Origin: Candidatus Latescibacterota bacterium
GTDB lineage: Bacteria > Latescibacterota > UBA2968 > UBA8231
Assembly: GCA_022819745.1 (NCBI GenBank)
Contig: JAJEGS010000018.1
Location: 1 to 64,000, forward strand
Reading direction: 5' to 3'
DNA length: 64,000 nucleotides
Shown here: positions 8,166 to 16,276 of the stretch, piece by piece
Layout of the letters: every line of letters starts with the position of its first letter
How positions within the stretch are numbered: position 1 is the first letter of the stretch
The notes under the pieces: generated by a model
What the model was told of the DNA's origin: nothing
Seen by the model: only the letters and a program-made list of their open reading frames with translations
The model's database searches: none
Translations under genes and position numbers: made by a program

Positions 8166-9557
8166 ATGAATATCATCGTCTTGGTCAGCGACACCTTTCG
8201 CTACGACTACCTGGGGTGCAACGGCAATGCGTGGATCGGCACGGCCGCACTCGACCGCTTTGCCGAGCGAGCGGTGTGCTTCGACCGGCACTATTTGTCG
8301 AGCTTTCCGACCATTCCCAACCGCACGGATCTCTTTACTGGCCGCTACAGCTTTCCCTTCCACGGCTGGAAACCGCTCGACGCAGGCATCCCGGTGCTGA
8401 GTACGATTTTTGGCGCGGCTGGCTACCAGAGTCAGCTTATCTGCGACACGCCGCATCTGATGAAGGGCGTTCACCATTTTGACCGGGGGTTTGACGGGGC
8501 GTATTGGATCCGTGGCCAGGAGGGAGACAAGCCGTTGTTGAAGGGCCATCTGCCGCCGCGCATGGAGGTGGACGGGGCTAAGACGCGCGTCGATCCGCAT
8601 TTGGCTCAGTCGCGCTTTGGCAATTTGGCGACTTTGCACTCGTGGACCAACCGCGACTGGGCGTGGGAAGAAGACCGCTTCTGCGTGCGCACGGCGCAGA
8701 CGGCGAGCCGCTGGCTGGAGGAAAATCGCGGCTGCGAGCCGTTTTTGCTGTGGGTGGATTTCTTCGACGCGCACGAGCCGTGGGACCCGCCGGAACATCT
8801 CGTGGGCCGCTACGACGCATCGGGGTACGACGGTCCGCCGATGATCCACCCGAATTACGGCCCGGCGACCGCCTATACCAAAGAGGAACTAGCCAACCTC
8901 CAGGCCCATTACGCGGCTGAGATTTACTTGGTCAACAAGTGGATCGGCTATGTGTTGGACAAAATTGAAGAGCTCGGGCTATTCGACAATAGTGTGGTGA
9001 TCTTTACCTCGGATCACGGTATGTTCGTCGGCGAGCACAACCGTACGGGCAAGTCCAACATCCATTCCGACGACGACCGCGTCTGGCCTCTGTACGAAGA
9101 GATCAGCCACATCCCGCTGATGATCGCCGCCCCCGAGGTTGTAGGTGGACGGCGGGTGAGCGCATTGACGCAATCAGTGGATTTGCTGCCGACGCTGCTG
9201 GCTTTAGCTGACGTGGAAAAGAGCGACCTAGCAATGCACGGACACTCGCTGGTGCCGCTGCTGAGCGGATCGGCCGCGTGGCCGCGGCAGTACGCCTTCA
9301 GCTCGACCTTTATCCGCAATGGCGGACCGACCGTGACCGACGAGCGCTGGACCTACTTGGCGTATGGCGAACACGGCGGCGCACCCGAGCTGTACGACAT
9401 GCAGGCCGACCCAGGGCAGCAGACGAATGTGATCGGCGAGCATCCAGAGGAGGCGCAGCGGATGCAGCAAGCTCTAGCGGACTTTCTCGACGAGGTGGAA
9501 ACGCCCGAGGAAAATCGCGCGTTGCTGGGGCCGGTCGGCGGACCGGATTACAATTGA
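8166..9557 (+). CDS. Sulfatase-superfamily hydrolase with Thr at the formylglycine position
   Basis: The 463-residue protein has the alkaline-phosphatase/sulfatase fold: metal ligands near D9 (LVSDTFRYDYLG), VDFFDAHEPW in mid-protein and FTSDHGMFVGEH with the second metal pair. The signature that normally reads C/S-x-P-x-R-x3-x-T-G-R reads TIPNRTDLFTGR here (residues 49-60). The residue that becomes formylglycine is therefore Thr49. Classical sulfatase maturation needs Cys or Ser. A Thr nucleophile is known in phosphodiesterases of the same superfamily, so a phospho-ester or non-sulfate substrate is possible. No signal peptide is seen; action is probably cytoplasmic. Confidence 0.85.
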   Translation: MNIIVLVSDTFRYDYLGCNGNAWIGTAALDRFAERAVCFDRHYLSSFPTIPNRTDLFTGRYSFPFHGWKPLDAGIPVLSTIFGAAGYQSQLICDTPHLMKGVHHFDRGFDGAYWIRGQEGDKPLLKGHLPPRMEVDGAKTRVDPHLAQSRFGNLATLHSWTNRDWAWEEDRFCVRTAQTASRWLEENRGCEPFLLWVDFFDAHEPWDPPEHLVGRYDASGYDGPPMIHPNYGPATAYTKEELANLQAHYAAEIYLVNKWIGYVLDKIEELGLFDNSVVIFTSDHGMFVGEHNRTGKSNIHSDDDRVWPLYEEISHIPLMIAAPEVVGGRRVSALTQSVDLLPTLLALADVEKSDLAMHGHSLVPLLSGSAAWPRQYAFSSTFIRNGGPTVTDERWTYLAYGEHGGAPELYDMQADPGQQTNVIGEHPEEAQRMQQALADFLDEVETPEENRALLGPVGGPDYN

Positions 9558-9675
9558 CCGCTGCCGCTACCCCGTAAAGAGGCCGAGCTAGGGGACGGAC
9601 TGGATTTTTGCCGGAGAGGAAGAGGAGGGGGATGTCTAGTAGGTGTTTTTGCGTTGTTCAGTGACGCGCAGTGCG

Positions 9676-9885
9676 TCATTCCTCTGCGTCGGCGAGTATT
9701 TCTTCGAGAGTCCACAAACGTTCGGAGTTCGCGATTAGAGCTTCGATGATGAGGGGATGGGCTTTGATGGTACGCGAGTCGATAAACTCAAAATCGGGCT
9801 GGTTCTGCCCGAGCATGCCCCAATCCTCGATCACGAGGATATCGTCTGGGCCTCCCGAGGCTTCTGCGTGGCGATAGAGTGGCAT
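9676..9885 (-). CDS. Small hypothetical protein (69 aa)
   Basis: I do not recognise the family. The protein is acidic, with a readable order of MPLYRHAEASGGPDDI, VIEDWGMLGQNQPDFEFI and an amphipathic helical C-terminus (IIEALIANSERLWTLEEIL). ATG 9885 is preceded by GGAGGGACAAT, a strong ribosome binding site that decides the start over the longer in-frame version at 9903. The good binding site and ordered composition argue it is expressed. It has no signal peptide or membrane segment. Confidence 0.6.
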   Translation of the reverse strand: MPLYRHAEASGGPDDILVIEDWGMLGQNQPDFEFIDSRTIKAHPLIIEALIANSERLWTLEEILADAEE

Positions 9886-9997
9886 ATTGTCCCTCCTTGT
9901 CAAAAGATTTTCTGCTGCTTAGACGCCGGTACTGGATAATAGTTGCCGGTCATTTATGGGGAGGGCAATTTTTTTATTCAAAGACTAAGATAAGCAC

Positions 9998-10927
9998 TTA
10001 GGTGATATCGCGCTCTTTTATCCATTGTTTGATGCAGTCGGCCGTCTCGTCGGGGTATTCTAGGTGGGGCGCGTGTCCGCAGTTGGGGAAGATGTGTAAA
10101 TCGGCGCAGGGGAGGTCGGCGGCGAAGCGCTGGGCCGAGCGCACGGGTAAGACGCGGTCTTGTTGCCCCCACAAGACCAAGGTCGGGCAGGTGATGTCGC
10201 CAAAGCGCTGGTGGAACGTTGCTACGTCGGGTGGGATGAGGTTCCGCGCTGAGTAGTGATAGGCGTACGCGGCGTTGGGTGTTTCGAGCGCGGCGCAGGC
10301 GACTGTTGCGAGTTCGGAGGGGATTTTGCTGCGGTCGTGGAAGCAGCGCCGGAAGGTGCGCCAAGCGGCCAAATGCAACAGGCCGCAGGTTCGCGCTAGG
10401 GTGTGGACCGGAGCGTAGGTCAACAGCTTGCCTGGGGAACTGCCGAGGGTGCGCACGTGTACGGGAAGTTTGTGGGGATAGCCGGCTGCGTCGATGAGCA
10501 CTAGCCCGCGCACCTTAGCTGCGAGCGCGGGAAAGTCGAGGTACAAGCGCAGAGCCAAGCCGCCGCCGAGCGAGTTGCCCACGAGAATTACGTCGCCTAA
10601 GTCCAGCGCGGCGATAAAGGCCGCGAGGTAGCTAACCTGCATATCCGGCGAGTAGCGCTCGTGCGCTGGGCGGGCGGCAAAGGTCGGCTTGCTGCTGTGT
10701 CCGTGGCCGATCAAGTCGGGGGCGATGATGCGGTGGCCAGACAGGCGGGCGGTCAAGCGGAACCAGGTAGCTTTGTTGTCAAAGATGCCGTGTAGGAGTA
10801 CTAAAGGGGGGTGGTCTCGGCTGCCCCCATTGTCGATATAGGCCATTTCGACTTGGTCGGCGAGGGGGATGCGGTACTCGGCGAACCGAGGGAAGAGGGG
10901 TGAGGAAGAAGAAGAAATAGGCGGCAT
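9998..10927 (-). CDS. Alpha/beta hydrolase
   Basis: This roughly 309-residue alpha/beta-hydrolase has the oxyanion-hole motif VLLHGIFDNKATW, the Ser nucleophile in the elbow GNSLGGG, the acid in WGQQDRVLP and the catalytic His in NCGHAPHLEYP. All three triad residues are present, so it should be an active esterase or C-C hydrolase of unknown substrate. ATG 10927 is preferred to an upstream in-frame TTG at 10966, but neither has a clear ribosome binding site. A Ser-rich stretch (ISSSSSP) near the start may be a leader or linker. Confidence 0.85.
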   Translation of the reverse strand: MPPISSSSSPLFPRFAEYRIPLADQVEMAYIDNGGSRDHPPLVLLHGIFDNKATWFRLTARLSGHRIIAPDLIGHGHSSKPTFAARPAHERYSPDMQVSYLAAFIAALDLGDVILVGNSLGGGLALRLYLDFPALAAKVRGLVLIDAAGYPHKLPVHVRTLGSSPGKLLTYAPVHTLARTCGLLHLAAWRTFRRCFHDRSKIPSELATVACAALETPNAAYAYHYSARNLIPPDVATFHQRFGDITCPTLVLWGQQDRVLPVRSAQRFAADLPCADLHIFPNCGHAPHLEYPDETADCIKQWIKERDIT

Positions 10928-11112
10928 AGGGTATGTAAATAAGCATATTTGCCTAGTGAAATTCAACTTGAGGCAACCCTAGTCTATGATCAAATTTAGG
11001 GCGTATCTTAGGGGTGGGTTACGTGAATCGGCCAATATATCTTTTAAGTACGTGTTGAAGATGGGTATAAAAGGCTCCTTTCACTTTTCCTTTTGCCTAT
11101 GGAGGTGCCGTC

Positions 11113-12957
11113 ATGTTGAAGATCGCCGTTGTTGGATGTTTAGTGTTATGGAGCGGCCTCGCCGAGGCGGTCAAGTGGGATTTCGACGATGGGACGACGC
11201 AAGGGTGGTCCGCCAAAAGAGCGCTTGAATGGGGCGGCCCAAATGAATTTTATCTGTTCCCAGGGGAAGTCGCAGACGGCGTGTGGAAGGTCGATGTCTC
11301 GCCCTCGGTGGTCGGGAAGAGGGATCCTGCTCCGAATGCGGTCTTAATTTCTTATACTATCGGCTACGATTCGCACCTGTTCGACCGGGTGCGGGTCCGG
11401 TTCCGCACCCTGCACGATCGCTCTACGACAGGGCGCGTTTGGCTTGCTTGGACCAATGAGCACAACCTCGAGGTACCGGGACGCGATCCTGAAGGGCCAC
11501 CAGAAAACCGATTTTCGATCCCCTCCATAGACTTCGCGTACACAACCGAGTGGCAGGAAGTCGAATTTTCCCTCTCCGGCCAAGATGAGATCGTGTGGGC
11601 GGGGCTCCTACGGGATATTCGGCTGCATTTTGTATTGGATCGAAACGAAGCGGAGGAGCCCCGGTCGGTGGATGAGGTGGTCGGGCATTTTGAGATCGAC
11701 TGGATCGAGTTGACCGGCCCTGAAGAGCGCTCGCAGGGCGAATTAGCCCGGCCGCCGGTGGAGTATTTTCACTTTGATGATCCCGGTCTTTTTGCACCAC
11801 CGGTGTTTTATCCGATTACGCCGGGTTTAGGGCACATCGGGGGGAGTGGCGTCTTGACCGACTTAGATGGCGATGGCGACTTAGATCTTTTTTCTACTCG
11901 GTTTGCCCCTTATGCGGGTGATCCTCCTTCCGGCTGGAGGCCCGCCTATGGCTGGGTCATGGCCCTCAATGATGGCAGCGGAGCCTTTGAAAGTGCGCGC
12001 ATCGGATATACCCAAGACTCGGGAGGATTTTTGGATATACTCGCCCACGACTTAGATGGCGATGGCCAAGACGAGCTTGCGATTTTTAAGTGGAACGGAG
12101 GCGAAATAGAGGTTTGGTCTATCGGAGCGGATCTCCAGGAAGAGGTCCTCACCATAAGTTCGGACGACCGCGAAGCGCTATGGGATTTGTACTACAGCAG
12201 GTTTGATTCTATGAGAGGGGATTTTGATGGCGATGGGCAACAGGAGATACCCGTGGAGCTTCAACGCAATTCTTTTGAAGGAAACATGGGCCTCGTTGTG
12301 AAAAGGCTGTCTGCAGAAGGGGGGCTATCCGAAGAGGTGCTGGAGGTGCTGTATGATGAGCATTTGTTTCTGCGCTCATGGGTGGTGGTGCGCGATTTGA
12401 ACGCCGACGGAGTAGATGATTGGGTGTTTGTCGGCGGCAACCGGGCATCGGGCTTTGGAGTGTTTGTCGAGTGGGGTGGGGGCTTGAATCCGACCCAAGA
12501 AGAGGAGACGCATCGTTTGGCTGGCGATGGGACCGGGGTGTTACCCGGCGATGTCGATGACGACGGCGATCTGGACTTGGTCGTGTTGGATGCTGCCTTG
12601 GGCGGTGTGCATGTGCTCAAGAATTCGGGAGTTGGGCAGCCGACGGCAGTGATGACGTCGGCGGTTGCTGTGCCGGCGCAGTATCGGCTGGGCGACAGCT
12701 ATCCCAATCCGTTTAATCCGGCTGTGGTGATTCCCCTTGATTTGGCGACGGACGCGGCGGGGGTTTCGCTGACGGTGTACGACGTGTTGGGTCGTCGGGT
12801 GCGGCAGGTGTGGCAGGGGGCACTACCGGCGGGTACGTATCGGTTTATGTGGGACGGTCGCGACGAGGTTGCTAGGGGTGTGGCGGCTGGAGTGTATCTC
12901 TATCGGGTCGAAGTGGATGGGCGCGTAGAAGCTAAGAAGATGACGAAGCTGCCGTGA
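11113..12957 (+). CDS. Secreted FG-GAP/VCBS-repeat protein with FlgD/T9SS-like C-terminal module
   Basis: The 614-residue exported protein starts with a signal peptide (MLKIAVVGCLVLWS, cleavage near AEA). A roughly 180-residue region of unknown fold follows. Calcium-binding FG-GAP-type blades come next (DLDGDGDLDLFS, DLDGDGQDELAIF, DFDGDGQQEIPV, DLNADGVDDWVFVG, DVDDDGDLDLVVL), which usually form a beta-propeller. The end is a FlgD-like Ig module with SYPNPFNPAVVIPL, YDVLGRRVRQ and GRDEVARGVAAGVYLYRV, the layout of cell-surface sorting domains in FCB bacteria. GGAGGTG precedes ATG 11113. A strong terminator follows 63 bp after the stop. Binding or adhesion is plausible; no catalytic motif is seen. 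Confidence 0.86.
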   Translation: MLKIAVVGCLVLWSGLAEAVKWDFDDGTTQGWSAKRALEWGGPNEFYLFPGEVADGVWKVDVSPSVVGKRDPAPNAVLISYTIGYDSHLFDRVRVRFRTLHDRSTTGRVWLAWTNEHNLEVPGRDPEGPPENRFSIPSIDFAYTTEWQEVEFSLSGQDEIVWAGLLRDIRLHFVLDRNEAEEPRSVDEVVGHFEIDWIELTGPEERSQGELARPPVEYFHFDDPGLFAPPVFYPITPGLGHIGGSGVLTDLDGDGDLDLFSTRFAPYAGDPPSGWRPAYGWVMALNDGSGAFESARIGYTQDSGGFLDILAHDLDGDGQDELAIFKWNGGEIEVWSIGADLQEEVLTISSDDREALWDLYYSRFDSMRGDFDGDGQQEIPVELQRNSFEGNMGLVVKRLSAEGGLSEEVLEVLYDEHLFLRSWVVVRDLNADGVDDWVFVGGNRASGFGVFVEWGGGLNPTQEEETHRLAGDGTGVLPGDVDDDGDLDLVVLDAALGGVHVLKNSGVGQPTAVMTSAVAVPAQYRLGDSYPNPFNPAVVIPLDLATDAAGVSLTVYDVLGRRVRQVWQGALPAGTYRFMWDGRDEVARGVAAGVYLYRVEVDGRVEAKKMTKLP

Positions 12958-13020
12958 GGGAGGACATGGGCCGATGAGACGGCCAACTTCGGGTCGCATT
13001 TGACTTCGGGCAGAAGGGTC

Positions 13021-13057
13021 AACCGCCGCTAACGCCATAAGTTAGCGGCGGTTTTTT
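13021..13057 (+). terminator. Rho-independent terminator
   Basis: AACCGCCGCTAAC at 13021-13033 pairs perfectly with GTTAGCGGCGGTT at 13041-13053 around a 7-base loop, and a T run completes it to about 13057. It follows the FG-GAP protein gene by 63 bp and sits just before the stop of the convergent DUF4380 gene. Confidence 0.93.
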
Positions 13058-13061
13058 ATAC

Positions 13062-14042
13062 TCAGCGCGCCTCTCGTTCCACCAAGGCGCTGATGGCTTC
13101 AAGGTCGAGGTCGCTGCCGTCTTGGGGATAGGTGTAGGGCAGGAGCCACCAGTCTTCGGTGAAGGAGGCTTTGCCGCCGGGGGGTATGTCCTCGCGCGGG
13201 CCGATCGGCTCTAACTCGCACATCAGATCCTCGTAATACCATATTGAGATGGTCAGTCCGGCCAGTTCGCCGTAGGGGCGATCGGGGTACACTGGATAGC
13301 GCTTGACCCACAGCAAGTCGTTGCGGTCGAGATAGGCAAACCACCCGGCTTGCGAGTCCATGCCGAGCTTGGGTCTGAGCGGCGTGGAGAGGACTTCGAG
13401 GAAGTTGTCGCGGATGCGGATATTGGGATCTTCAGGGCGGTAGTTGATGACCGGGCCGGGGCCGTACATGACATAGGAATCCGGGAAGCGGCTCGGCGTC
13501 AGGGGAATGATTACGATGCCGCCGCCCGTGCCAAAGGTGCGGCTCCAGTGGCCCCAGTGTTTTGCGCTGTCAGAGACGTTTTTGATGGTTTGGGTGACGC
13601 TCAAGTGGGTGGAGTCCTCGGCGAGTTGGAAGTCGCGGATGAGTTGGACGCCGGTCGGCTCGTCCTTTTTGCTTATTAGGCGGGCCGAGCGCGGGCCGGT
13701 GATTTGGCTTTCCCACTGCCCGAGCCAGAGATCGGGATGAGCGGGGATGATCATTTCCGGGCCGATGTCGAGGCGGCCGCCGGTGGGGCCGAAGCGAGGA
13801 TCGCCGTCTTCAAAGGTCGCGCCTTCTTGCGCGGGGTCGAGGTAGATGGCGTTGGGGCCTTTGCGCGAGTATTCGAGAACGCGGCCGGCCGATGAGGTGA
13901 GGACGACGCGGGTGTGGGCGTTTTCGAGGAGGATGCAGTCTTCGTAGCCGAAGTAGGTGATACGGTCGGTACCGGGCATGTTGGAGTCAGCTCCAGCTTG
14001 GGTGGTGGCGAGGGTGAGGAGTAGCAGCGTTAGTCGGCGCAT
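13062..14042 (-). CDS. Secreted DUF4380 / mutarotase-like protein
   Basis: The 326-residue protein has a signal peptide (MRRLTLLLLTLATTQAGA) and then a beta-rich domain like DUF4380, distantly related to aldose-1-epimerase-like carbohydrate-binding folds. Visible marks are TRVVLTSSAGRVLEYS, FGPTGGRLDIGPE, WGHWSRTFGTGGGIVIIPL and WLLPYTYP near the end. Members often occur near polysaccharide-use genes, matching the PL11 lyase in this region, but the biochemical role is unknown. It is followed on the left by the convergent terminator. The reductase gene lies upstream by 12 bp on the same strand, so the two may be cotranscribed. Confidence 0.75.
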   Translation of the reverse strand: MRRLTLLLLTLATTQAGADSNMPGTDRITYFGYEDCILLENAHTRVVLTSSAGRVLEYSRKGPNAIYLDPAQEGATFEDGDPRFGPTGGRLDIGPEMIIPAHPDLWLGQWESQITGPRSARLISKKDEPTGVQLIRDFQLAEDSTHLSVTQTIKNVSDSAKHWGHWSRTFGTGGGIVIIPLTPSRFPDSYVMYGPGPVINYRPEDPNIRIRDNFLEVLSTPLRPKLGMDSQAGWFAYLDRNDLLWVKRYPVYPDRPYGELAGLTISIWYYEDLMCELEPIGPREDIPPGGKASFTEDWWLLPYTYPQDGSDLDLEAISALVEREAR

Positions 14043-14054
14043 AGTGTGTTTTCC

Positions 14055-15029
14055 TTATTGATTGGGATTGACGATGACGCGCCCTTGCACTTTGCCCGCT
14101 AAGATGTCCTTGCCGAGGCGGGGGACGTCGGCTAAACCGACCTCCGTGCAGATGCGATCTAATTTTTCCAAGGGCAGTGCGGTGGCCAGGCGCGCCCAAG
14201 CGGCAGCGCGGCGCTCGGCTGGGTAGAACACCGAGTCGATGCCGAGGATGTTGACGCTGCGCAGCAAGAAGGGGATGACGGTGGTTGTGAGTTGGGCACC
14301 ACCGGCTAAGCCGACCGAGGCGACGGAAGCTCCGTAGTTCATCTGGGCCAAGACGCGGGCTAAGGTGGTGCCGCCGACCGAGTCGATGCAGGCGGCCCAG
14401 CGCGCACTTTCCAAAGGTTTGTTAGACGGCTCGGCCAGGTCCTGACGCGGGATGATGGTCTGGGCACCGAGGTCTTTTAGATAGGGTTCGAGTTCGGGGC
14501 GACCAGTGGATGCGGCGACTTGGTAGCCCAGCGAGGCGAGGAGTAAAACGGATAGGGAGCCGACGCCGCCGGCCGCGCCGGTGACGAGGACTTCGCCTTT
14601 GTCGGGCGTGAGGCCGTGGGCTTCGAGGGCTTCTAAGGAGATGGCGGCGGTCAGGCCAGCGGCACCTAAGCCCATGGCATTGCGCAGCGTGAGGTCGGCG
14701 GGTAGGGGGACGAGCCAGTTGGCCTTGAGCCGTGCCTTTTGTGCGTACCCGCCCCAGTGGATTTCGCCGACGCGCCAGCCAGTGCATAGGACTTGGTCGC
14801 CGGGTTGGAACTGGTCGCTCTGGCTGTGGACGACGGTGCCGGCGAGGTCGAGGCCGGGGACGTGAGGATAGGTTTTGACCAAGCCGCCGAGGCCGTTGAG
14901 AATCATCCCGTCCTTGTAGTTGAGCGAGGAATACGCGACGGCGATTTCTACGTCGCCGGCGGGTAGGCGGCTTTCGTCGAGTTCTTCGACGAGGGCAGAG
15001 TGCTCATGGAGGATGAGTGCTTTGAACAT
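14055..15029 (-). CDS. YhdH/AcuI-type NADPH-dependent quinone/acryloyl-CoA reductase
   Basis: The 324-residue medium-chain dehydrogenase/reductase lacks catalytic-zinc ligands and has the YhdH/YhfP pattern: FKALILHE at the start, AYSSLNYKDGMILNG, PHVPGLDLAGTV, the nucleotide-binding GAAGGVGSLSVLLLASLGY and a C-terminal GKVQGRVIVN. Relatives reduce acryloyl-CoA or similar enoyl substrates with NADPH. ATG 15029 fits the family N-terminus; longer in-frame starts upstream add residues with no family resemblance. A role in detoxifying acrylate-like intermediates is family knowledge, not shown here. Confidence 0.88.
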   Translation of the reverse strand: MFKALILHEHSALVEELDESRLPAGDVEIAVAYSSLNYKDGMILNGLGGLVKTYPHVPGLDLAGTVVHSQSDQFQPGDQVLCTGWRVGEIHWGGYAQKARLKANWLVPLPADLTLRNAMGLGAAGLTAAISLEALEAHGLTPDKGEVLVTGAAGGVGSLSVLLLASLGYQVAASTGRPELEPYLKDLGAQTIIPRQDLAEPSNKPLESARWAACIDSVGGTTLARVLAQMNYGASVASVGLAGGAQLTTTVIPFLLRSVNILGIDSVFYPAERRAAAWARLATALPLEKLDRICTEVGLADVPRLGKDILAGKVQGRVIVNPNQ

Positions 15030-15133
15030 AGCCTTTATAAGATCGAAAGAGGAAACTGAACGCGGACAGACGATCTGCCGGGGGATTATGGTATTGTCTT
15101 CGTTTGAAATGCGCAAACTAAACCGCATTGGCC

Positions 15134-15604
15134 TTACAATCCCCTGATCAGCCTTTGGTCGAAGTCGAATGCGGTGGAGCGGCCGATGCGTATTTGCGCG
15201 AAGTCGGGATGTTGTGGATTTAAGAGGAAATTGTGTTCCTGCGGAACGACGGCGCTGGGAACGACGAGCACGGCTGATTCACGAGCGGCGGCCCAGCTAG
15301 ATCCCATCTCTTGGACGTTTGGCGGCACCGGATCGGACGACCAATTATTGGGTAAGGCGTCCAATGCCAGTACCTTGCACAGGCTGTCGTCAAATTCGAC
15401 CGGAATGCTCAGATATCGATCAAGAGTTGCGGCGGAGTCGAGGTTGACGAGGATTTCGAGTGTGGCCAATGACAGCGATTCCGCCGTGTAGATGAGAGGG
15501 GTGCCCCGGCGATTCCAGCGGCCCCCGAAAAGACGCGCTCCTTCTCCTTCAAAGGCCCGATCCGCAAAGCGCATCTGGACGATGCGCCAAGCCCGGATGA
15601 TCAC
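15134..15604 (-). CDS. RES-domain toxin
   Basis: The 156-residue protein has the RES-domain order: AWRIVQMRFADRAFEGEGARLFGGRWNRRGTPLIYTAESLSLATLE at residues 5-50 with the conserved Arg, Gly and Glu, then VPSAVVPQEHNFLLNPQHPDF near the C-terminus. RES toxins of this type break down or phosphorolyse NAD+ in the cell. It overlaps the upstream antitoxin gene by ATGA, giving coupled translation in the antitoxin-first order of the Res-Xre class. Confidence 0.92.
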   Translation of the reverse strand: MIIRAWRIVQMRFADRAFEGEGARLFGGRWNRRGTPLIYTAESLSLATLEILVNLDSAATLDRYLSIPVEFDDSLCKVLALDALPNNWSSDPVPPNVQEMGSSWAAARESAVLVVPSAVVPQEHNFLLNPQHPDFAQIRIGRSTAFDFDQRLIRGL

Positions 15605-16116
15605 GAAAACACGCCGTATTCGAGGCGCCCAAGGAGGTTTTCGACCTCTCGGGCACCTGGCTCAGTGTCGGCGTATTGCAATGGCGTCTTCATGCCGAGG
15701 GCCTTCTTCGGCTCTTTGAACCACGCTCTCGCCCGCTCTTGGTCGCCCAAGACTTCAATCGCCCGGTCGTACAGTGCGGCAATGCGGAATAAACGCTCGG
15801 ATTCATCGGTCTGGAGGCGGCCCTCTTTGCGGCGGCGATTGAGTGTCCGAACCGCGATATTGGCCGCGCTGGCCAACGTCTTGGCCGGTACGGCCATGGC
15901 ACCTTGAAGGTCGTCAAAAGCGGTCATCGGTAGCCCGCGCTTGAGCTGGCGGATCAGGGTTCCGGTATCTTTGAACGACAGTCCAGCAGAGGCCCCATAA
16001 GAAAGTCCGCTGGGGGCATCCGCGCTGATGGTCGAAGCGGCCAAAGGTTTCGCACCTTCGGAGGCCCGAACATAGGTGCCTATGGGTTTATTTTTTTTCT
16101 TAGACGATGGAGACAT
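15601..16116 (-). CDS. Xre/MbcA/ParS-type antitoxin of the Res-Xre pair
   Basis: The 171-residue protein should neutralise the RES toxin encoded immediately downstream. Its N-terminal 50 residues are low-complexity and basic (SPSSKKKNKP). A helical DNA-binding part follows (FDDLQGAMAVPAKTLASAANIAVRTLNRRRKEGRL, about 83-118), then the MbcA/ParS toxin-binding region (LFRIAALYDRAIEVLGDQERARAWFKEPKKALG). This matches the DUF2384-containing Xre antitoxins. A palindromic site in the upstream 160 bp would suit autorepression. Confidence 0.9.
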   Translation of the reverse strand: MSPSSKKKNKPIGTYVRASEGAKPLAASTISADAPSGLSYGASAGLSFKDTGTLIRQLKRGLPMTAFDDLQGAMAVPAKTLASAANIAVRTLNRRRKEGRLQTDESERLFRIAALYDRAIEVLGDQERARAWFKEPKKALGMKTPLQYADTEPGAREVENLLGRLEYGVFS

Positions 16117-16159
16117 GGTGGGGGCGTCCTCCTTTCCGCGAAGGAGCTAAGGCTATATT

Positions 16160-16183
16160 GCCATATAAAATAGGCCATATGGC
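16160..16183. promoter_or_regulatory. Candidate operator upstream of the Res-Xre toxin-antitoxin genes
   Basis: GCCATAT occurs at 16160-16166 and again at 16174-16180, where it forms the perfect 10-bp palindrome GCCATATGGC (16174-16183). The site lies 44 bp upstream of the antitoxin start in an AT-rich gap. The arrangement is typical of antitoxin autoregulatory operators, but binding is inferred. Confidence 0.5.
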
Positions 16184-16276
16184 GTTATCGGACAATTCGC
16201 TAGTGCCGGCTTCTTTGCGATTTTAGCAATGTTGCGATGAGGATGAAACAACACTCTAGACGAATATTTAGAACGT

